Assembly (NCBI GenBank): GCA_022575985.1
Contig: JAKSXM010000263.1
Span: forward strand, 12,256,001-12,320,000
DNA from: Anagrus nilaparvatae
Taxonomy: Eukaryota > Arthropoda > Insecta > Hymenoptera > Mymaridae
Length of the DNA: 64,000 bases
Direction: 5' to 3'
Below, piece by piece: positions 12,790 through 24,780 of the stretch. The stretch's first letter is position 1; every line of letters begins with the position of its first letter. The translations under genes were made by a program, and so were the position numbers. Below the pieces are notes generated by a model. The model was not told where the DNA came from. It saw nothing but the letters and a program-made list of their open reading frames with translations, and did no database searches.

Positions 12790-14277
12790 ATGGAGTCTTT
12801 GATGAAACAAAGAAAGGTTTTGCGTTCGGCCTTCACAAGAGCACATACAGCATTTGAAACAAAAATTAATGATCAAAGCACTACAAAGGATGAAAAACTA
12901 GTTTCTTTTCAACTGTTAGAAGCTAAAATGACAGAACTGGATTTAATTCACACAAAACATAATGAAGCTCTTTTTGAGTCAGAAATGGCGGAAGAAGACA
13001 TTGCTAAAGAAATAGAATCGGATGATGTATATAAAAGTCAGTATTTAAATGCGAAAGTAAAATTGTCCGCTTTAATCAATCCGTTAATAATTACTCAAAA
13101 AGATGAAGCTCCAAGAAGAGTAACCATATCAGAAAATAAAAAGGTGAAATATCCAAATTTAGAATTTCCAAAATTTAGCGGAAAAATTAGTGAATGGCTT
13201 CCATTTTGGAGCCAATTCAAAAAGATACACGAGGACAAAGATGTCCTAAAAGAAGATAAGTTTCAATTTTTATTACAGTCATCGGTTCCAAACTCAAGAG
13301 CAAGTGATTTAATTAAAAGTTTTCCTCCGACCGCTGATAATTATGATAAAGTTATAAAAAGTTTAAAAAATAGATTCGGTCGGGATGATGTAATAGTGGA
13401 ATTTTATGTTCGAGAGTTGTTGGGACTTGTTATGCAAAACGCCATGAGAGAAAGTAAGAAAGAAGATGGCAAGAAGACGCCGCTATCACAAATATATGAT
13501 AAACTTGAGGCATATATACGAGCGCTTGACACGCTCGGGGTAACGACGGATAAATGTGCTGCCATGGTGCTGCCTTTAGTGGAATCTTCTTTACTGGAAG
13601 ACGTTTTAAGGGCGTGGCAGCGAAGTGATCGTACAGCGCCTGAAGTAAATCAAGTAGGAGAAATCAAGGATAGGTTAGATAAACTTTTAGAATTTCTCCA
13701 AAGAGAAGTGGAAAACGAGGAGCGTATCGATATGGCCTTGGCAGGATTTAAACTTTCAACGGAGCCAGCGAAGACAAAGAAGCAAAATGAAAGCAAGTCA
13801 GTAAGTAAAGACACTAAAGGTGAGTCTAATAAAGATATAGCGAGTGCTAGTGTATTAGTATCTACTGATGTTAAAATTAAGATTTGTTTATTTTGTAAAG
13901 GGGCTCATGATATGAATGAGTGTGATTATGCACGTAAGCTTACTTTAGATGAACGTCGTGATATTGTTGCAAAAGAAAATGCATGTTATTGTTGCTTAAA
14001 AAGGGGTCACCCTGTAAAACGATGTAGAGCTACGATAAAATGCCCATGGTGTTCACGACGACATTTGTTGCTTATCTGCCCCGCTTTGGCTTCAATTGAG
14101 GCAGTTTCTAAAAACGTTGATATATCGGATAAAAATCAGATCAAAGATCATAATTTAACGACTTTCTGTGAATCCGATGTCTATTTACCTACCTTACAGG
14201 TAGTAGCATTTTCGGGAACTGTTGAGAAACAGGTTAGAATATTATTAGATACTGCTTCGCATAGGTCATATATTTGA
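12790..14277 (+). CDS. gag: Bel/Pao Gag and start of protease, element B
   Basis: The ATG at 12790 opens a 495-codon frame. An N-terminal coiled region (about residues 1-110) precedes the DUF1759 capsid-like domain (motif YPNLEFPKFSGKISEWLPFW, about residue 120). A charged linker follows, then zinc knuckles (CLFCKGAHDMNEC, CYCCLKRGHPVKRC and CPWCSRRH) near residues 360-430. The frame ends inside the protease: the active-site motif reads LLDTASHRSYI, with Ala where family members have Gly. It then meets TGA at 14275-14277, where an Arg codon (CGA) would be expected. The frame is readable beyond that stop to about 14535. Confidence 0.88.
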   Translation: MESLMKQRKVLRSAFTRAHTAFETKINDQSTTKDEKLVSFQLLEAKMTELDLIHTKHNEALFESEMAEEDIAKEIESDDVYKSQYLNAKVKLSALINPLIITQKDEAPRRVTISENKKVKYPNLEFPKFSGKISEWLPFWSQFKKIHEDKDVLKEDKFQFLLQSSVPNSRASDLIKSFPPTADNYDKVIKSLKNRFGRDDVIVEFYVRELLGLVMQNAMRESKKEDGKKTPLSQIYDKLEAYIRALDTLGVTTDKCAAMVLPLVESSLLEDVLRAWQRSDRTAPEVNQVGEIKDRLDKLLEFLQREVENEERIDMALAGFKLSTEPAKTKKQNESKSVSKDTKGESNKDIASASVLVSTDVKIKICLFCKGAHDMNECDYARKLTLDERRDIVAKENACYCCLKRGHPVKRCRATIKCPWCSRRHLLLICPALASIEAVSKNVDISDKNQIKDHNLTTFCESDVYLPTLQVVAFSGTVEKQVRILLDTASHRSYI

Positions 14278-14522
14278 GCTGAAACCACGCGCGAATTAAG
14301 CTATATTCCAATAGGTAAACAAAGATTTACTCATAATTTAATCGGTGGTATAACTTCAAAAAGTACGGAACATGATATGTTTAAAATTAGACTCAAAAGT
14401 TTAGATTCATCGTATATGTGCAATTTTTTGGCGATGAGTCAGACGGTTATCTGTGGTCATATTCCTAGTGTAAGAAAAGATAACTGGATAGATAGTCTTT
14501 GCAAAAATAATATAGTGTATTT

Positions 14523-17500
14523 ACCAATAACGTAGTTATAGATATCCTTATAGGCGCAGATATTACAGGCAAACTAATAACGGGTGAGAAGTTGAGTCTA
14601 GATAATGGATTAACCCTTTTGCAAACCTTGTTAGGATGGACAGTGATCGGTAAAATTAAACGGGAACCGAGGAATGTTGGTACAGCGGTATTATTAACAA
14701 CGTTGTATGTAGAGCAAGCTGCAGTTGCAGATTTGTGGCGTCTCGATTGCCTAGGTATTACTGATCCGATAGAAAAGGAAGATAAGTCCACCCACGACAA
14801 GAGGGTTCACGAGAAGTTAATTAGCAGCACCCGGCAAGAGTTAGATGGTAGATATGAGGTAGAGTTACCGTGGAAAGAAAACCACACGCCTGTACTTAAT
14901 AATTACAATAATGCCTATATAAGGGTTAAAAAAGTTTTTGAAAAACTTAAAAAAATGGGTTTACTAGATAAATATACGGCAATATTTGATTTCTGGTTAA
15001 ATGAGGGAATTATAGAAAAAGTAGAAAATGATTTGCTAAAGGACGGTCATCATTTACATCATAGTCCGGTTTTTAAACCAGGCAGTACTACAGAAATCAG
15101 GCTAGTTTTTGATGCATCAGATGGTTCACCTTCACTTAATCAATGTCTTGAAACGGGACCTAATCTATTTGAACTACTACCAGCATCTCTTAATAGGTTT
15201 AGAGAGGGTGAAATTAGAGTAGTAGCTGATATAGAAAAGGCTTTTTTGCAAACTTCAGTAGCAGAAAAGGATCGTGATTTTTTAAAATTTTTATGGTTCG
15301 AGGGCGATAAACTTGTAACATATAGACATAGACGAGTTATTTTTGGTCTCTCCTGCAGTCCGTTTTTGTTGGCGGGAACCATTGAGTTGCATTTAAAGTC
15401 GTTTCTAACGAAAGTTAACTTGAATAGTAATATTTCTGCGGACTTGATCCAAAAGTTAAAAAAATCGTTTTACGCAGATAATTGTGTTACAAGCGTAAAT
15501 ACGCAAGAAGAACTTGACAGTTTTATGGAGGGTTCAAAATTTATTATGTCAAAGGGTAATTTTAATTTACGTTTATGGGAAACTACGGGAAATTTTATAG
15601 AAAAAGAGAAAACGTTGGTATTGGGTACTTTATGGAATAAGAGGACCGATACCATCGCTATAAATCCAAGTGTTTTAAGTGGTTACGATACTCTACCTGC
15701 AAAAGTAACTAAAAGAATAGTTTTATCAGCTACGCATAAAATTTTCGACCCAATAGGTTTTACTTGTCCCGTGTCGGTTATTCCAAAGTTGATAATAAGG
15801 GACTTGTGGCTCGAAAAAATTGATTGGGATGATCCAGTTCAAGAAATTTATAGTACGCGATTTTCAAAATGGCAAGCGGATATAAAAAATTTAGGTTCGA
15901 TAGAAATCCCTAGAAAACTAGGCAGCGGTTCATTATCGCTTCACACTTTCTGTGACGCTAGTGCTGCAGCATATGCGGCAGTCGTATTTTCTCGGGTTGA
16001 ATCTGACGAAGGAGTTAATATTTGCCTTTTAAATGCACGTACGCGGGTCGCCCCAAAAATAGTCACAATCCCAAGATTGGAATTAATGGCAGCTACTATT
16101 GGAGTTAGATTAACAAAGATGGTCCTAGAATCTTTAACTAGAGAAATCGAAAGTATTACATTTTGGTCAGATTCTACAACGGTTTTAACATGGATATCCA
16201 AGGAAAATATTTGCGGGACTTTCGTAAAAAATCGAGTTTTAGAAATAAAAAATTTTAAAGAAGACCACAAGTGGAGACATGTACCGGGAGAGTTAAACCC
16301 GACTGATTTGCCATCACGAGGCTGTAACCCATCTGAATTAATTCAATCAAGGTGGTGGCAGGGACCAGGTTGGCTGTATGAGCCTATATTACGTTGGCCT
16401 TCAACAGATTACGAAGTAGACGAACAGGAAGTTCTAAAGGAAGTTAAGAAGTCTAATGTAGTTTTAATCGCAAGTGAAGCTAATTTTAATGTTCTGGAAT
16501 ATTTTTCCAGCTATCAAAAACTACTTAGGTTCTTGGCAATGATGCGCAGATTTATCGAAAACTGTAAGCTAAAAAAGAACTTAAGAAATCAAAAAGCATT
16601 GCAAAAAGTTCAACCATTCATATTGACTGTAAAAGAAGTTAAACAAGCGGAAATTAGGCTTCTAGATTTTATTCAAAAACAACTTTTTGCAGATGAGGGA
16701 AAGGTATCGTCTTTTAAAGTTATGCTAAATAATGAAGGTTTATATGTGTTAAAAACGAAGATTCTTAATCTTAAAGATAATAACAGTTTTCTGTGCCCAG
16801 TTTTACTGGCTGAAAAGAGTAATTTAATGTACTTGTTAGTCAGGGAGACACATGAGCTCATGGGTCATGTAGGTATTCAGGTTATCATGATTACTCTTCG
16901 AGAAAAGTATTGAATAATATCCATAAGAAAGATATGTAAAAAGGTAATTGCTGATTGCTTGGTTTGCAAAAAGCAAAGTACCAAGCATTTAGAGTGCGAA
17001 ACCCCTCCCCTGCCGCTAAATCGCATACGGGATGCTAAAGTTTTCGAAATTATAGGAGTCGATTTTGCAGGTCCTTTATACATTAAAGGGGGAGGGAAAG
17101 GATGGATTTGTTTATTTACATGTGCAGTGTATCGAGCAGTACATCTAGAATTAGCATCGTCATTGTCGGTCGAAGGCTTTCTAGAATGTTTGCGTAGGTT
17201 TATTGCAAGAAGAGGTCGGCCTCAAACAGTGTACTGTGATAACGGCACGAATTTTAAGGGCGCGGCTAATGCATTTAGTGAGCTGGACTGGCAAAAAATT
17301 AACAAAAGCAGTCAAGCTGAGAAAATTGATTGGTTGTTTAGACCACCTTCTGCACCTTGGTGGGGTGGATGGTGGGAGCGACTAATTGGCATCGTCAAAA
17401 AAATATTAAGGAAAGTCTTGGGAAAAGCTTGTTTAAGCTACGAAGCATTGTATAGTGTCTTGTGTGATAGTGAAGCTATTGTGAATTCAAGACTGACTTA

Positions 17501-17690
17501 CGTTTCAGATGATCCCGAAGATCTTAAACCATTATCGCCATCGTTATTTTTAAAAGATATTGCTGAAATTGGCGTTCCAGATTGTGAAATGTTAAATCAT
17601 ACTAAATTAACAAAGAAAATGAAGCACCGACAGCAAATAAGAGAAGACTTGCGTAAAAGATTTCGAAATGAATATCTTAGTACTGACTAA
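14523..17690 (+). pseudogene. pol: Bel/Pao pol (RT, RNase H, integrase), element B
   Basis: This frame is offset from gag by a small indel near 14510-14522 (no initiating ATG is needed in a fused polyprotein). RT motifs include RLVFDASDGSPSLNQ, RVVADIEKAFLQ and the active site FYADNCVTSV. RNase H shows LHTFCDASAAAYAA, IPRLELMAA and FWSDSTTVLTW. The integrase zinc domain (H-x-H near 16850) is cut by TGA 16911-16913, where family members carry Trp. The core then continues in the same frame with EIIGVDFAGPLY, VYCDNGTNFKGA and APWWGGWWERL, giving an intact DDE set. The frame ends at TAA 17688-17690. Confidence 0.88.
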
Positions 17691-18110
17691 GATAATAATA
17701 TAACATTCATAATAACTGTATTATTAAAGTCAGGTAAAAATGAAAAACGGGTTTTAAGAGTAGGCGAGGTAGTTTTGATCGGTGATTCGCAAAAACGTAT
17801 AGATTGGCCACTTGGTCGTATTGAAAAAATGATAATTTCTCCGGACGGTAATTGTAGGTAGTAATGGTGAAAACAAAAAATGGTTTACTTAGGCGTCCTA
17901 TACAGCGTATATTTCCGTTAGAAATCTTCCCAGAAGAACCAGAAAAAACTAATTTAAATGATAGGCTAGACATTGTTAATAAAACTAATAAAACGAAAAG
18001 GTCTTCTGGAAATGTAATAAATGATAAGGCTAATATACCGAAAGAAAAAGAAATCGTAACTAGAAGCGGGCGCATAAGCAAAAAACCAGATCGCTTAAAT
18101 TTATCGTAGC
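17691..18110 (+). pseudogene. Bel/Pao DUF5641 tail, frame-broken
   Basis: After the stop at 17690 the conserved C-terminal domain can still be read in other frames: VLRVGEVVLIGDSQKRIDWP (about 17745-17805), then GLLRRPIQRIFPLEI (from about 17880). A short extra AT-rich stretch (17690-17735) and another frame change near 17855 separate the pieces. The end is a basic region before the 3' LTR. Confidence 0.75.
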
Positions 18111-18246
18111 TCAAATAAAAGATATACTCTGTGCAAAGCAAATATTGAATATATGTATTTAGTTTGTAAAATATTCTGTATGCTCTAAAAAAAAAAAAAA
18201 AAATTTTTTGTTTTTACGCTGTACTTTCGTCCTTTTCGGGGGAGGA

Positions 18247-18610
18247 TGTTAAGAATGAGAGAAGAAGGATGTTGTGTAAGGCAGCAGAAGGATGTTGTGC
18301 ACGGAAACAGAAGGATGTTGTGCATGAGAATTACCTTGATGTAAGAGAGAGATACAAATATTATATACATGTATTTAGATTGTGCAGAGATATGTGATGT
18401 GTATGTATGAGTAGTATGTAGACGTAAGAGAAAGGAGAATAAAAAAAGAGTGGCAGACGCGTAAATGTACCGCTAAAGAAAAGATGTGTACTCTTAGGTT
18501 CTGTAATTAAATTAAGTCATTTAACCTTGTAATATTATTAATAAACTAATTATTATGTGTTTTTATATTTAAATTATTTGTCTTTAATTTTCAACCACGT
18601 ATATTCAAAA
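18247..18610 (+). repeat. 3' LTR of element B
   Basis: 364 bp, matching 12348-12711 with one obvious substitution (AATAAAAA versus AATAGAAA). It is preceded by a polypurine tract. Unusually it is not followed by genomic flank but by a second copy of the element's own 5' internal start. Confidence 0.9.
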
Positions 18611-18778
18611 TCTGGCAACCGTGACAGGACTTTTGGTTGAAAAAGGTATCGTGTTCAGTTCAATAAGTGCCACGCCTAAAAATTAAATATGGAGTCTTTG
18701 ATGAAACAAAGAAAGGTTTTGCGTTCGGCCTTCACAAGAGCACATACAGCATTTGAAACAATATTCATATATTTTTAA
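18611..18778 (+). repeat. Duplicated 5' internal fragment of element B plus filler
   Basis: Positions 18611-18760 repeat the primer-binding region and first codons of gag (12712-12861). They stop abruptly at ...GCATTTGAAACA. About 18 bp of filler (an extra 'attcatatattttta' copy) joins them to the duplicated arm that starts at 18779. Confidence 0.85.
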
Positions 18779-20440
18779 TTCATATATTTTTGACAAAGTT
18801 TTAATTTGTTACTTAAAATTTCAAGTCAAAGGTAGTAAAGTTATTGTTTTTAAAAATTTAATTAAAAATTAAAGAAAACGCCTTAATTTTGGACATGCCA
18901 TTGAAATTTAAGCCCAAAAACCTGACAGTGTAGTCATAAAATAATGCTAAGAAATATTTGTAAAATTGAAAAAAAATTCAGAAATTATTTTCTGATATAT
19001 TTATTTTTATAAATAACATTTTTAAGCAGCAATGATGCAAAAAATAAAAATCAGCTGAATCTAATGTAGAATAAATCAGACACATAAAACTAACTTTAAA
19101 ATAGGGATTCTTATCTAACGATACAACTAATTTTGATTCTTCGCTCTCATTCATTCTTAAATTTGACAAGGTATAGTACCTATATGTTAGTATGGCATGA
19201 AGCATTGCTACTTGAAAATGCTATTAAAAAAAAACATATCAGAAAATAATATCTAAATTTATTTTTATTTGTATTTTTTTCAGTATTCTTAAGTTGATAG
19301 GTAACATAAAATAAGACCCTTTCGATATGGGTTTTTAATCAGTTGGGTGTTGATATCCTTATGTTATATTTATAGTACCATCCAAAATTTAACTCGTAAA
19401 ATTACATAAATTCAATAAGAGTTAGTTATTTTGCTCATGCCAATTTAAAATAAATTTTTACCAGTATTATTTTTACAAAGCTTGTATCAAAATAAGTTCA
19501 TGCTAACATTACTCGTACTCGAACTAAAATTTCTGAAAATACTTATTATAAAGCTAATGAATTGAATACTGGTACAATTGATTTCTAATTTGGCAAGGTG
19601 GTTACTTTTAGAAGTTTATACTATAAATTTTATTATTAATTTTAATTAAGAATAATGAAAACTCTACTCACATATCAATGCAACAGCATGTTTTTGGAAC
19701 ATCCACTGGAATAGTTGCTGGTTCTTGCTCACTGAATTATGCAGTTTGATAATGCATTCCTAGAAATAAAAAGATTTAATACTTAATATACAGATCAACT
19801 ATAAATTATAAGATTCTCAAGAATGTATTTTCAAAATCTTAAATGCGTTTGACTAATGTAAAGAATATAAAAATAATTAAATTATTATTTGGAAATTTTT
19901 CATTACAATTTTGTATTTTTAGAAATCAGAAATTAATATTATTTTACTCTATGACCAACAATAACATTTAAATTGTTTGATTATTGACAATAATATGAAT
20001 ATCAAATGTAGGTTATGTTGCACGATTTTTAGTATTTTTAACTACAGCTATATATATACCACGTGGTATTTTATAATTATTAATGAACTAATATTGAAAA
20101 GCTTACAAGATTTTAATTAAACAAATAATATCAAGAAAATATATAAAAAAAATAATACTTACAATAATTAATTTTTAAGAAATATTGTGTGTCCATCATG
20201 CATGTATTTCCGACGCAGCAGAAGGCAGCAGAGGGGCTCAATAAGGAGAGATCTGCGCAATTAACCACCGTTCTGTCGGTACTTTAGAAAAAAATATATC
20301 TTGTCTTTTTTACTACCAATAAATCATTGATTTTATTAATGAATATATTCATTTTATTATTTAATATTTTTATTTTTTTATTGTTTATTAAAAAATTCAT
20401 TTTCTGACCGAGCGGCATAGTTCTCTCCTTATATGGTTAT
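18779..20440. repeat. Third copy of the inner palindrome arm
   Basis: 1662 bp in the same orientation and of the same length as 10686-12347 (inner left arm plus spacer). By eye they are almost identical, for example one A/C difference in the GAGCGG(A/C)ATAG segment. It ends exactly at the GTTAT target of the following solo LTR. Confidence 0.9.
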
Positions 20441-20804
20441 TGTTAAGAATGAGAGAAGAAGGATGTTGTGTAAGGCAGCAGAAGGATGTTGTGCACGGAA
20501 ACAGAAGGATGTTGTGCATGAGAATTACCTTGATGTAAGAGAGAGATACAAATATTATATACATGTATTTAGATTGTGCAGAGATATGTGATGTGTATGT
20601 ATGAGTAGTATGTAGACGTAAGAGAAAGGAGAATAGAAAAAGAGTGGCAGACGCGTAAATGTACCGCTAAAGAAAAGATGTGTACTCTTAGGTTCTGTAA
20701 TTAAATTAAGTCATTTAACCTTGTAATATTATTAATAAACTAATTATTATGTGTTTTTATATTTAAATTATTTGTCTTTAATTTTCAACCACCTATATTC
20801 AAAA
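20441..20804 (+). mobile_element. Solo LTR of Bel/Pao element B
   Basis: 364 bp equal to the element B LTRs apart from CCACCTATATTC for CCACGTATATTC near its end. It is bounded by the direct repeat GTTAT at 20436-20440 and 20805-20809, a 5-bp target duplication typical of Bel/Pao. This defines both LTR ends. Confidence 0.92.
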
Positions 20805-20810
20805 GTTATA

Positions 20811-23405
20811 GAGCCCGCTTCTGCTGCGTCGGAAACACGTGCATGATGGACACACAATATTTCTTAAAAATTAATTATTGTAAGTATTATTTTTTTTATA
20901 TATTTTCTTGATATTATTTGTTTAATTAAAATCTTGTAAGCTTTTCAATATTAGTTCATTAATAATTATAAAATACCACGTGGTATATATATAGCTGTAG
21001 TTAAAAATACTAAAAATCGTGCAACATAACCTACATTTGATATTCATATTATTGGCAATAATCAAACAATTTTAATGTTATTGTTGGTCATAGAGTAAAA
21101 TAATATTAATTTCTGATTTCTAAAAATACAAAATTGTAAAGAAAAATTTCCAAATAATAATTTAATTATTTTTATATTCTTTACATTAGTCAAAACGCAT
21201 TTAAGATTTTGAAAATACATTCTTGAGAATCTTATAATTTATAGTTGATCTGTATATTAAGTATTAAATCTTTTTATTTCTAGGAATGCATTATCAAACT
21301 GCATAATTCAGTGAGCAAGAACCAGCAACTATTCCAGTGGATGTTCCAAAAACATGCTGTTGCATTGATATGTGAGTAGAGTTTTCATTATTCTTAATTA
21401 AAATTAATAATAAAATTTATAGTATAAACTTCTAAAAGTAACCACCTTGCCAAATTAGAAATCAATTGTACCAGTATTCAATTCATTAGCTTTATAATAA
21501 GTATTTTCAGAAATTTTAGTTCGAGTACGAGTAATGTTAGCATGAACTTATTTTGATACAAGCTTTGTAAAAATAATACTGGTAAAAATTTATTTTAAAT
21601 TGGCATGAGCAAAATAACTAACTCTTATTGAATTTATGTAATTTTACGAGTTAAATTTTGGATGGTACTATAAATATAACATAAGGATATCAACACCCAA
21701 CTGATTAAAAACCCATATCGAAAGGGTCTTATTTTATGTTACCTATCAACTTAAGAATATTGAAAAAAATACAAATAAAAATAAATTTAGATATTATTTT
21801 CTGATATGTTTTTTTTTAATAGCATTTTCAAGTAGCAATGCTTCATGCCATACTAACATATAGGTACTATACCTTGTCAAATTTAAGAATGAATGAGAGC
21901 GAAGAATCAAAATTAGTTGTATCGTTAGATAAGAATCCCTATTTTAAAGTTAGTTTTATGTGTCTGATTTATTCTACATTAGATTCAGCTGATTTTTATT
22001 TTTTGCATCATTGCTGCTTAAAAATGTTATTTATAAAAATAAATATATCAGAAAATAATTTCTGAATTTTTTTTCAATTTTACAAATACTTCTTAGCATT
22101 ATTTTATGACTACACTGTCAGGTTTTTGGGCTTAAATTTCAATGGTATGTCCAAAATTAAGGCGTTTTCTTTAATTTTTAATTAAATTTTTAAAAACAAT
22201 AACTTTACTACCTTTGACTTGAAATTTTAAGTAACAAATTAAAACTTTGTCAAAAATATATGAAATTTTAATGAAATTGTACGACTAAATCAACCGCAGA
22301 AATAGAGTCATATAATAATGTTACGCAAGATTTGCTTGGAAATTCAAACAAAATTGATGCATATCAACCTGGCAGTGATACGATATGAATTTTAAGTTTT
22401 TTGTCGATTTGCAAAATACAACCGGTTTGTGAACTTCTGACTGATGAACATGAAACATGTTTCTATTTATATTTTTAATCTTTATGCCTATATAAAAAAC
22501 TCCTAAAATCATTATTATTCCGTATTATTCTATGTATACCCCCGTATCGAAATTATTCTAAGTCTCTAAATCGAAATTATTACGAGTCCCTAAACTTAAA
22601 TTATTCTAAGTCCTTAAATTGACAATATTCTAAGTCCCTAAATCAAAATTATTCTAACTTCCTATTCTTAAATTCTTTTAAGTCCAAATCCACAACCAAC
22701 GAACTTGGAACATAATTAAATTTATATTTTATATTTTGAAGCCTTTTATAATTTTAAGTCCATTATTAGTTTAAGCAAAAAAAAAATTTTTTTAGCTCCT
22801 AAAATCCTTATGTTTCTATGCTCCTTTATCGAAATTATTCTAAGTCCCTAAATCGAAATTATTCTATGTCCCTAAGTCAAAATTAAGTCCATTTGACCCC
22901 CCCCCCCTCCATGACGCACGAATTTGGAACCTTTTTTAAGTATACCTCTATAAACATATCCTATGTTAAAAATCCAAGTCCTAAATTAGAAATTATTTTA
23001 AGTTCCAAGATACAAATGTTGCATGTTAGAATTAAAAAACTTGTTAACAATATATTGTTGTATAAACTAATTTTCTGTATTGCAGATTGCTCAACCTTGG
23101 TTCAAGTCTTCAGTGGGTGTCTTATTGTAAACTTGAGTTATCTGTATTTAAAATTTTTTTGTTTCAAATAAAAGTATTGACTTTTTTTGCAAAATTTTGG
23201 TATTATACAGTTTCTTTTGCCTATACCCTAATTATCTATTAATTGTATTCACATCTTGAGTAACTCGCATATTTTCCCTTTTTTCAACCCATTTTGCAAA
23301 TCCTACAATATATTTATTTAATTATAGTAGACATTAAAAAAAAAACTTTAATGTATAAAAACTTAGAACTAACCAATTATAACTCTAAGAGCGTACTGAT
23401 TGAGA
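20811..23405. repeat. Right arm of the ~14-kb palindrome
   Basis: Reverse complement of 9545-12148. The inner start GAGCCCGCTTCTGCTGCGTC pairs with 12119-12148, where the left arm has a few extra bases. The arm carries the putative plus-strand exons listed separately, a 'taagtccctaaatcgaaattattc' tandem segment (22540-22880) and a C-run (22897-22911). Confidence 0.85.
21284..21948 (+). CDS. Two linked putative exons of an unknown gene in the palindrome arm
   Basis: Exon a is 21284-21371: acceptor TTTTTATTTCTAG, donor GTGAGT, one open frame starting ECIIKLHNSVSKNQQLFQWM. Exon b is 21833-21948: acceptor TTTTCAAG, donor GTTAGT, open frame including TYRYYTLSNLRMNESEESK. The phases fit: exon a ends in phase 1, and exon b completes that codon and ends in phase 0. 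An upstream donor (GTAAGT near 20880) and a downstream acceptor (GTATTGCAG near 23082, followed by a stop and AATAAA at about 23168) could complete a transcript, but those joins were not validated. The same exons occur on the minus strand in the left arm. I do not recognise the protein. Confidence 0.35.
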
Positions 23406-23732
23406 CCAACAATCGGTTGAGCGATAGGATACTTTGTGTCCTAAACCGCCTGAAAATTTTCACCTGTGTATTTTTAAATACCTGTCAACTATAAAGTTAA
23501 GCAGTATTGTAAAGCACTTTTTATATAAAAGATATTTTTCAAAATTATTAAAATAGTCTCTATCATAAAAAATTAGAGTCTAAACACCAACAATTATAAA
23601 AAAAAATTGAATTTTTTCATATTTGGTAATGTTATATTTTTATTATGTGTTAATTTATGTACTTCAATTTAAATTTCTTTTTTCTTATTTAATGTAGGTT
23701 TAACTATATAGTATACTGCGGAATATAAAAAA
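23406..23732. other. Spacer between palindrome and transposase relic
   Basis: AT-rich, with no domain or repeat I can support. Confidence 0.4.
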
Positions 23733-24775
23733 ATGTATAAAAAAGATTTTAAATTTGAGTATGATATACTTTTGGAACCTCCTATTAAAAGATTCAAATA
23801 CGATAAATCTTCATCAAATGGCAAAAATTCTAATGTAAAAAGTCTATTTATTTATAAAACTTTTTAAAATGATTTTTACAAAATAACAAATTAATTTTTA
23901 ACTAGATATTAAATATATTAACCGAAGTCGGAAATGAAGAAAAGGAAATAACAGAAAGTTTACAATCATTCAAATTTGAATTTTTTTCTGGCAATACCAA
24001 AAATAATAATGATCAAAAACTGGATGATAATTATAATGATAGTTCACACAGTGTAACTGAGGTAGTCCAAATAAATAGAAGGCAAAGTGCAAAAAAAATT
24101 TGTGAATGCAATGAGAGAATTTCCCTATTACCAAGCGTTTTACAAAGAGAATTTTTAAATGAAAGTATAATTTTTTTAGAAAAAAATATTTTAAATGAAA
24201 GAATAAAATGTAATGAATTAAATGATAATTTAACTAAAAATTCAACTTTAACTGAATGCCTTCCATTAGAAAAAAACTTCTATTTCATTAGCGATGATTA
24301 TAAAAATATGTTTTCTATGTTTGAGAATTTAAAAATTTATTTTCTAGTTAGGGATTTTAAAGATCGATTTGTTTTAAATATTTCAGAACTAGTAATTCGC
24401 TTTAATTTTAAAGAAAAGTGTACAACAGCAGTTTTACAGCTTTTTCATAATAGGCTGACAGATTCTATTTTAAATAAGCACCAGATCTCCAAAATATAGA
24501 TATATTGAGAGAATTAGTCCTCAAGTTAATATTATTGAGCTATTAAAATAGAAGAAATTGCAGTACCGTTCTATGAAATCGATATTGGGGAACAAATTAA
24601 ATATTTATTTGAGAAAAGAAATCTAGCTAAAGTATTGGAAGAAAAAAAATTAAACAATGAGCCGGATTAGATACAAGATATTTGTGATGGTGAAAATTAC
24701 ATAGAGGCTAGCAAAAAATATCATTTTGGACCATATTTCCTTAATCTTATTTTGCATACAGATGGCTTGAAGTTA
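23733..24775 (+). pseudogene. N-terminal half of a DDE-type (CACTA-like?) transposase, spliced
   Basis: Exon 1 is 23733-23834 (starts MYKKDFKFEYDILLEPP). A 71-bp intron (donor GTAAAA, acceptor TTTTTAACTAG) is followed in the same frame by exon 2 from 23906 to a TAG at 24497-24499. Readable pieces continue to about 24775, ending with DICDGENYIEASKKYHFGP and LILHTDGLKL. The 'DG...Y...NTDG' pattern belongs to a transposase-like family widespread in invertebrates, which I place tentatively near CACTA/EnSpm. The sequence breaks off at about 24775 against antisense DRC4 sequence. Confidence 0.5.
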
Positions 24776-24780
24776 GTTAG

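Larger units (their letters stand above)
12348..18610 (+). mobile_element. Bel/Pao LTR retrotransposon (element B), recent insertion
   Basis: Complete element with 364-bp LTRs at 12348-12711 and 18247-18610, which differ by about one base by eye. A primer-binding segment (CTGGCAACCGTGACAGGA) follows the 5' LTR and a G-rich polypurine tract (CGGGGGAGGA) precedes the 3' LTR. The internal region encodes Gag, protease, RT, RNase H and integrase. The pol frame has an in-frame TGA at 14275, a frameshift near 14510-14522, a TGA at 16911 and disruption after 17690. It therefore looks recent but is not self-sufficient. Confidence 0.93.

Noticed and set aside
14465..16270. Minus-strand frames within the Bel/Pao pol region
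   Set aside because: They are antisense shadows of the well-supported pol frame.
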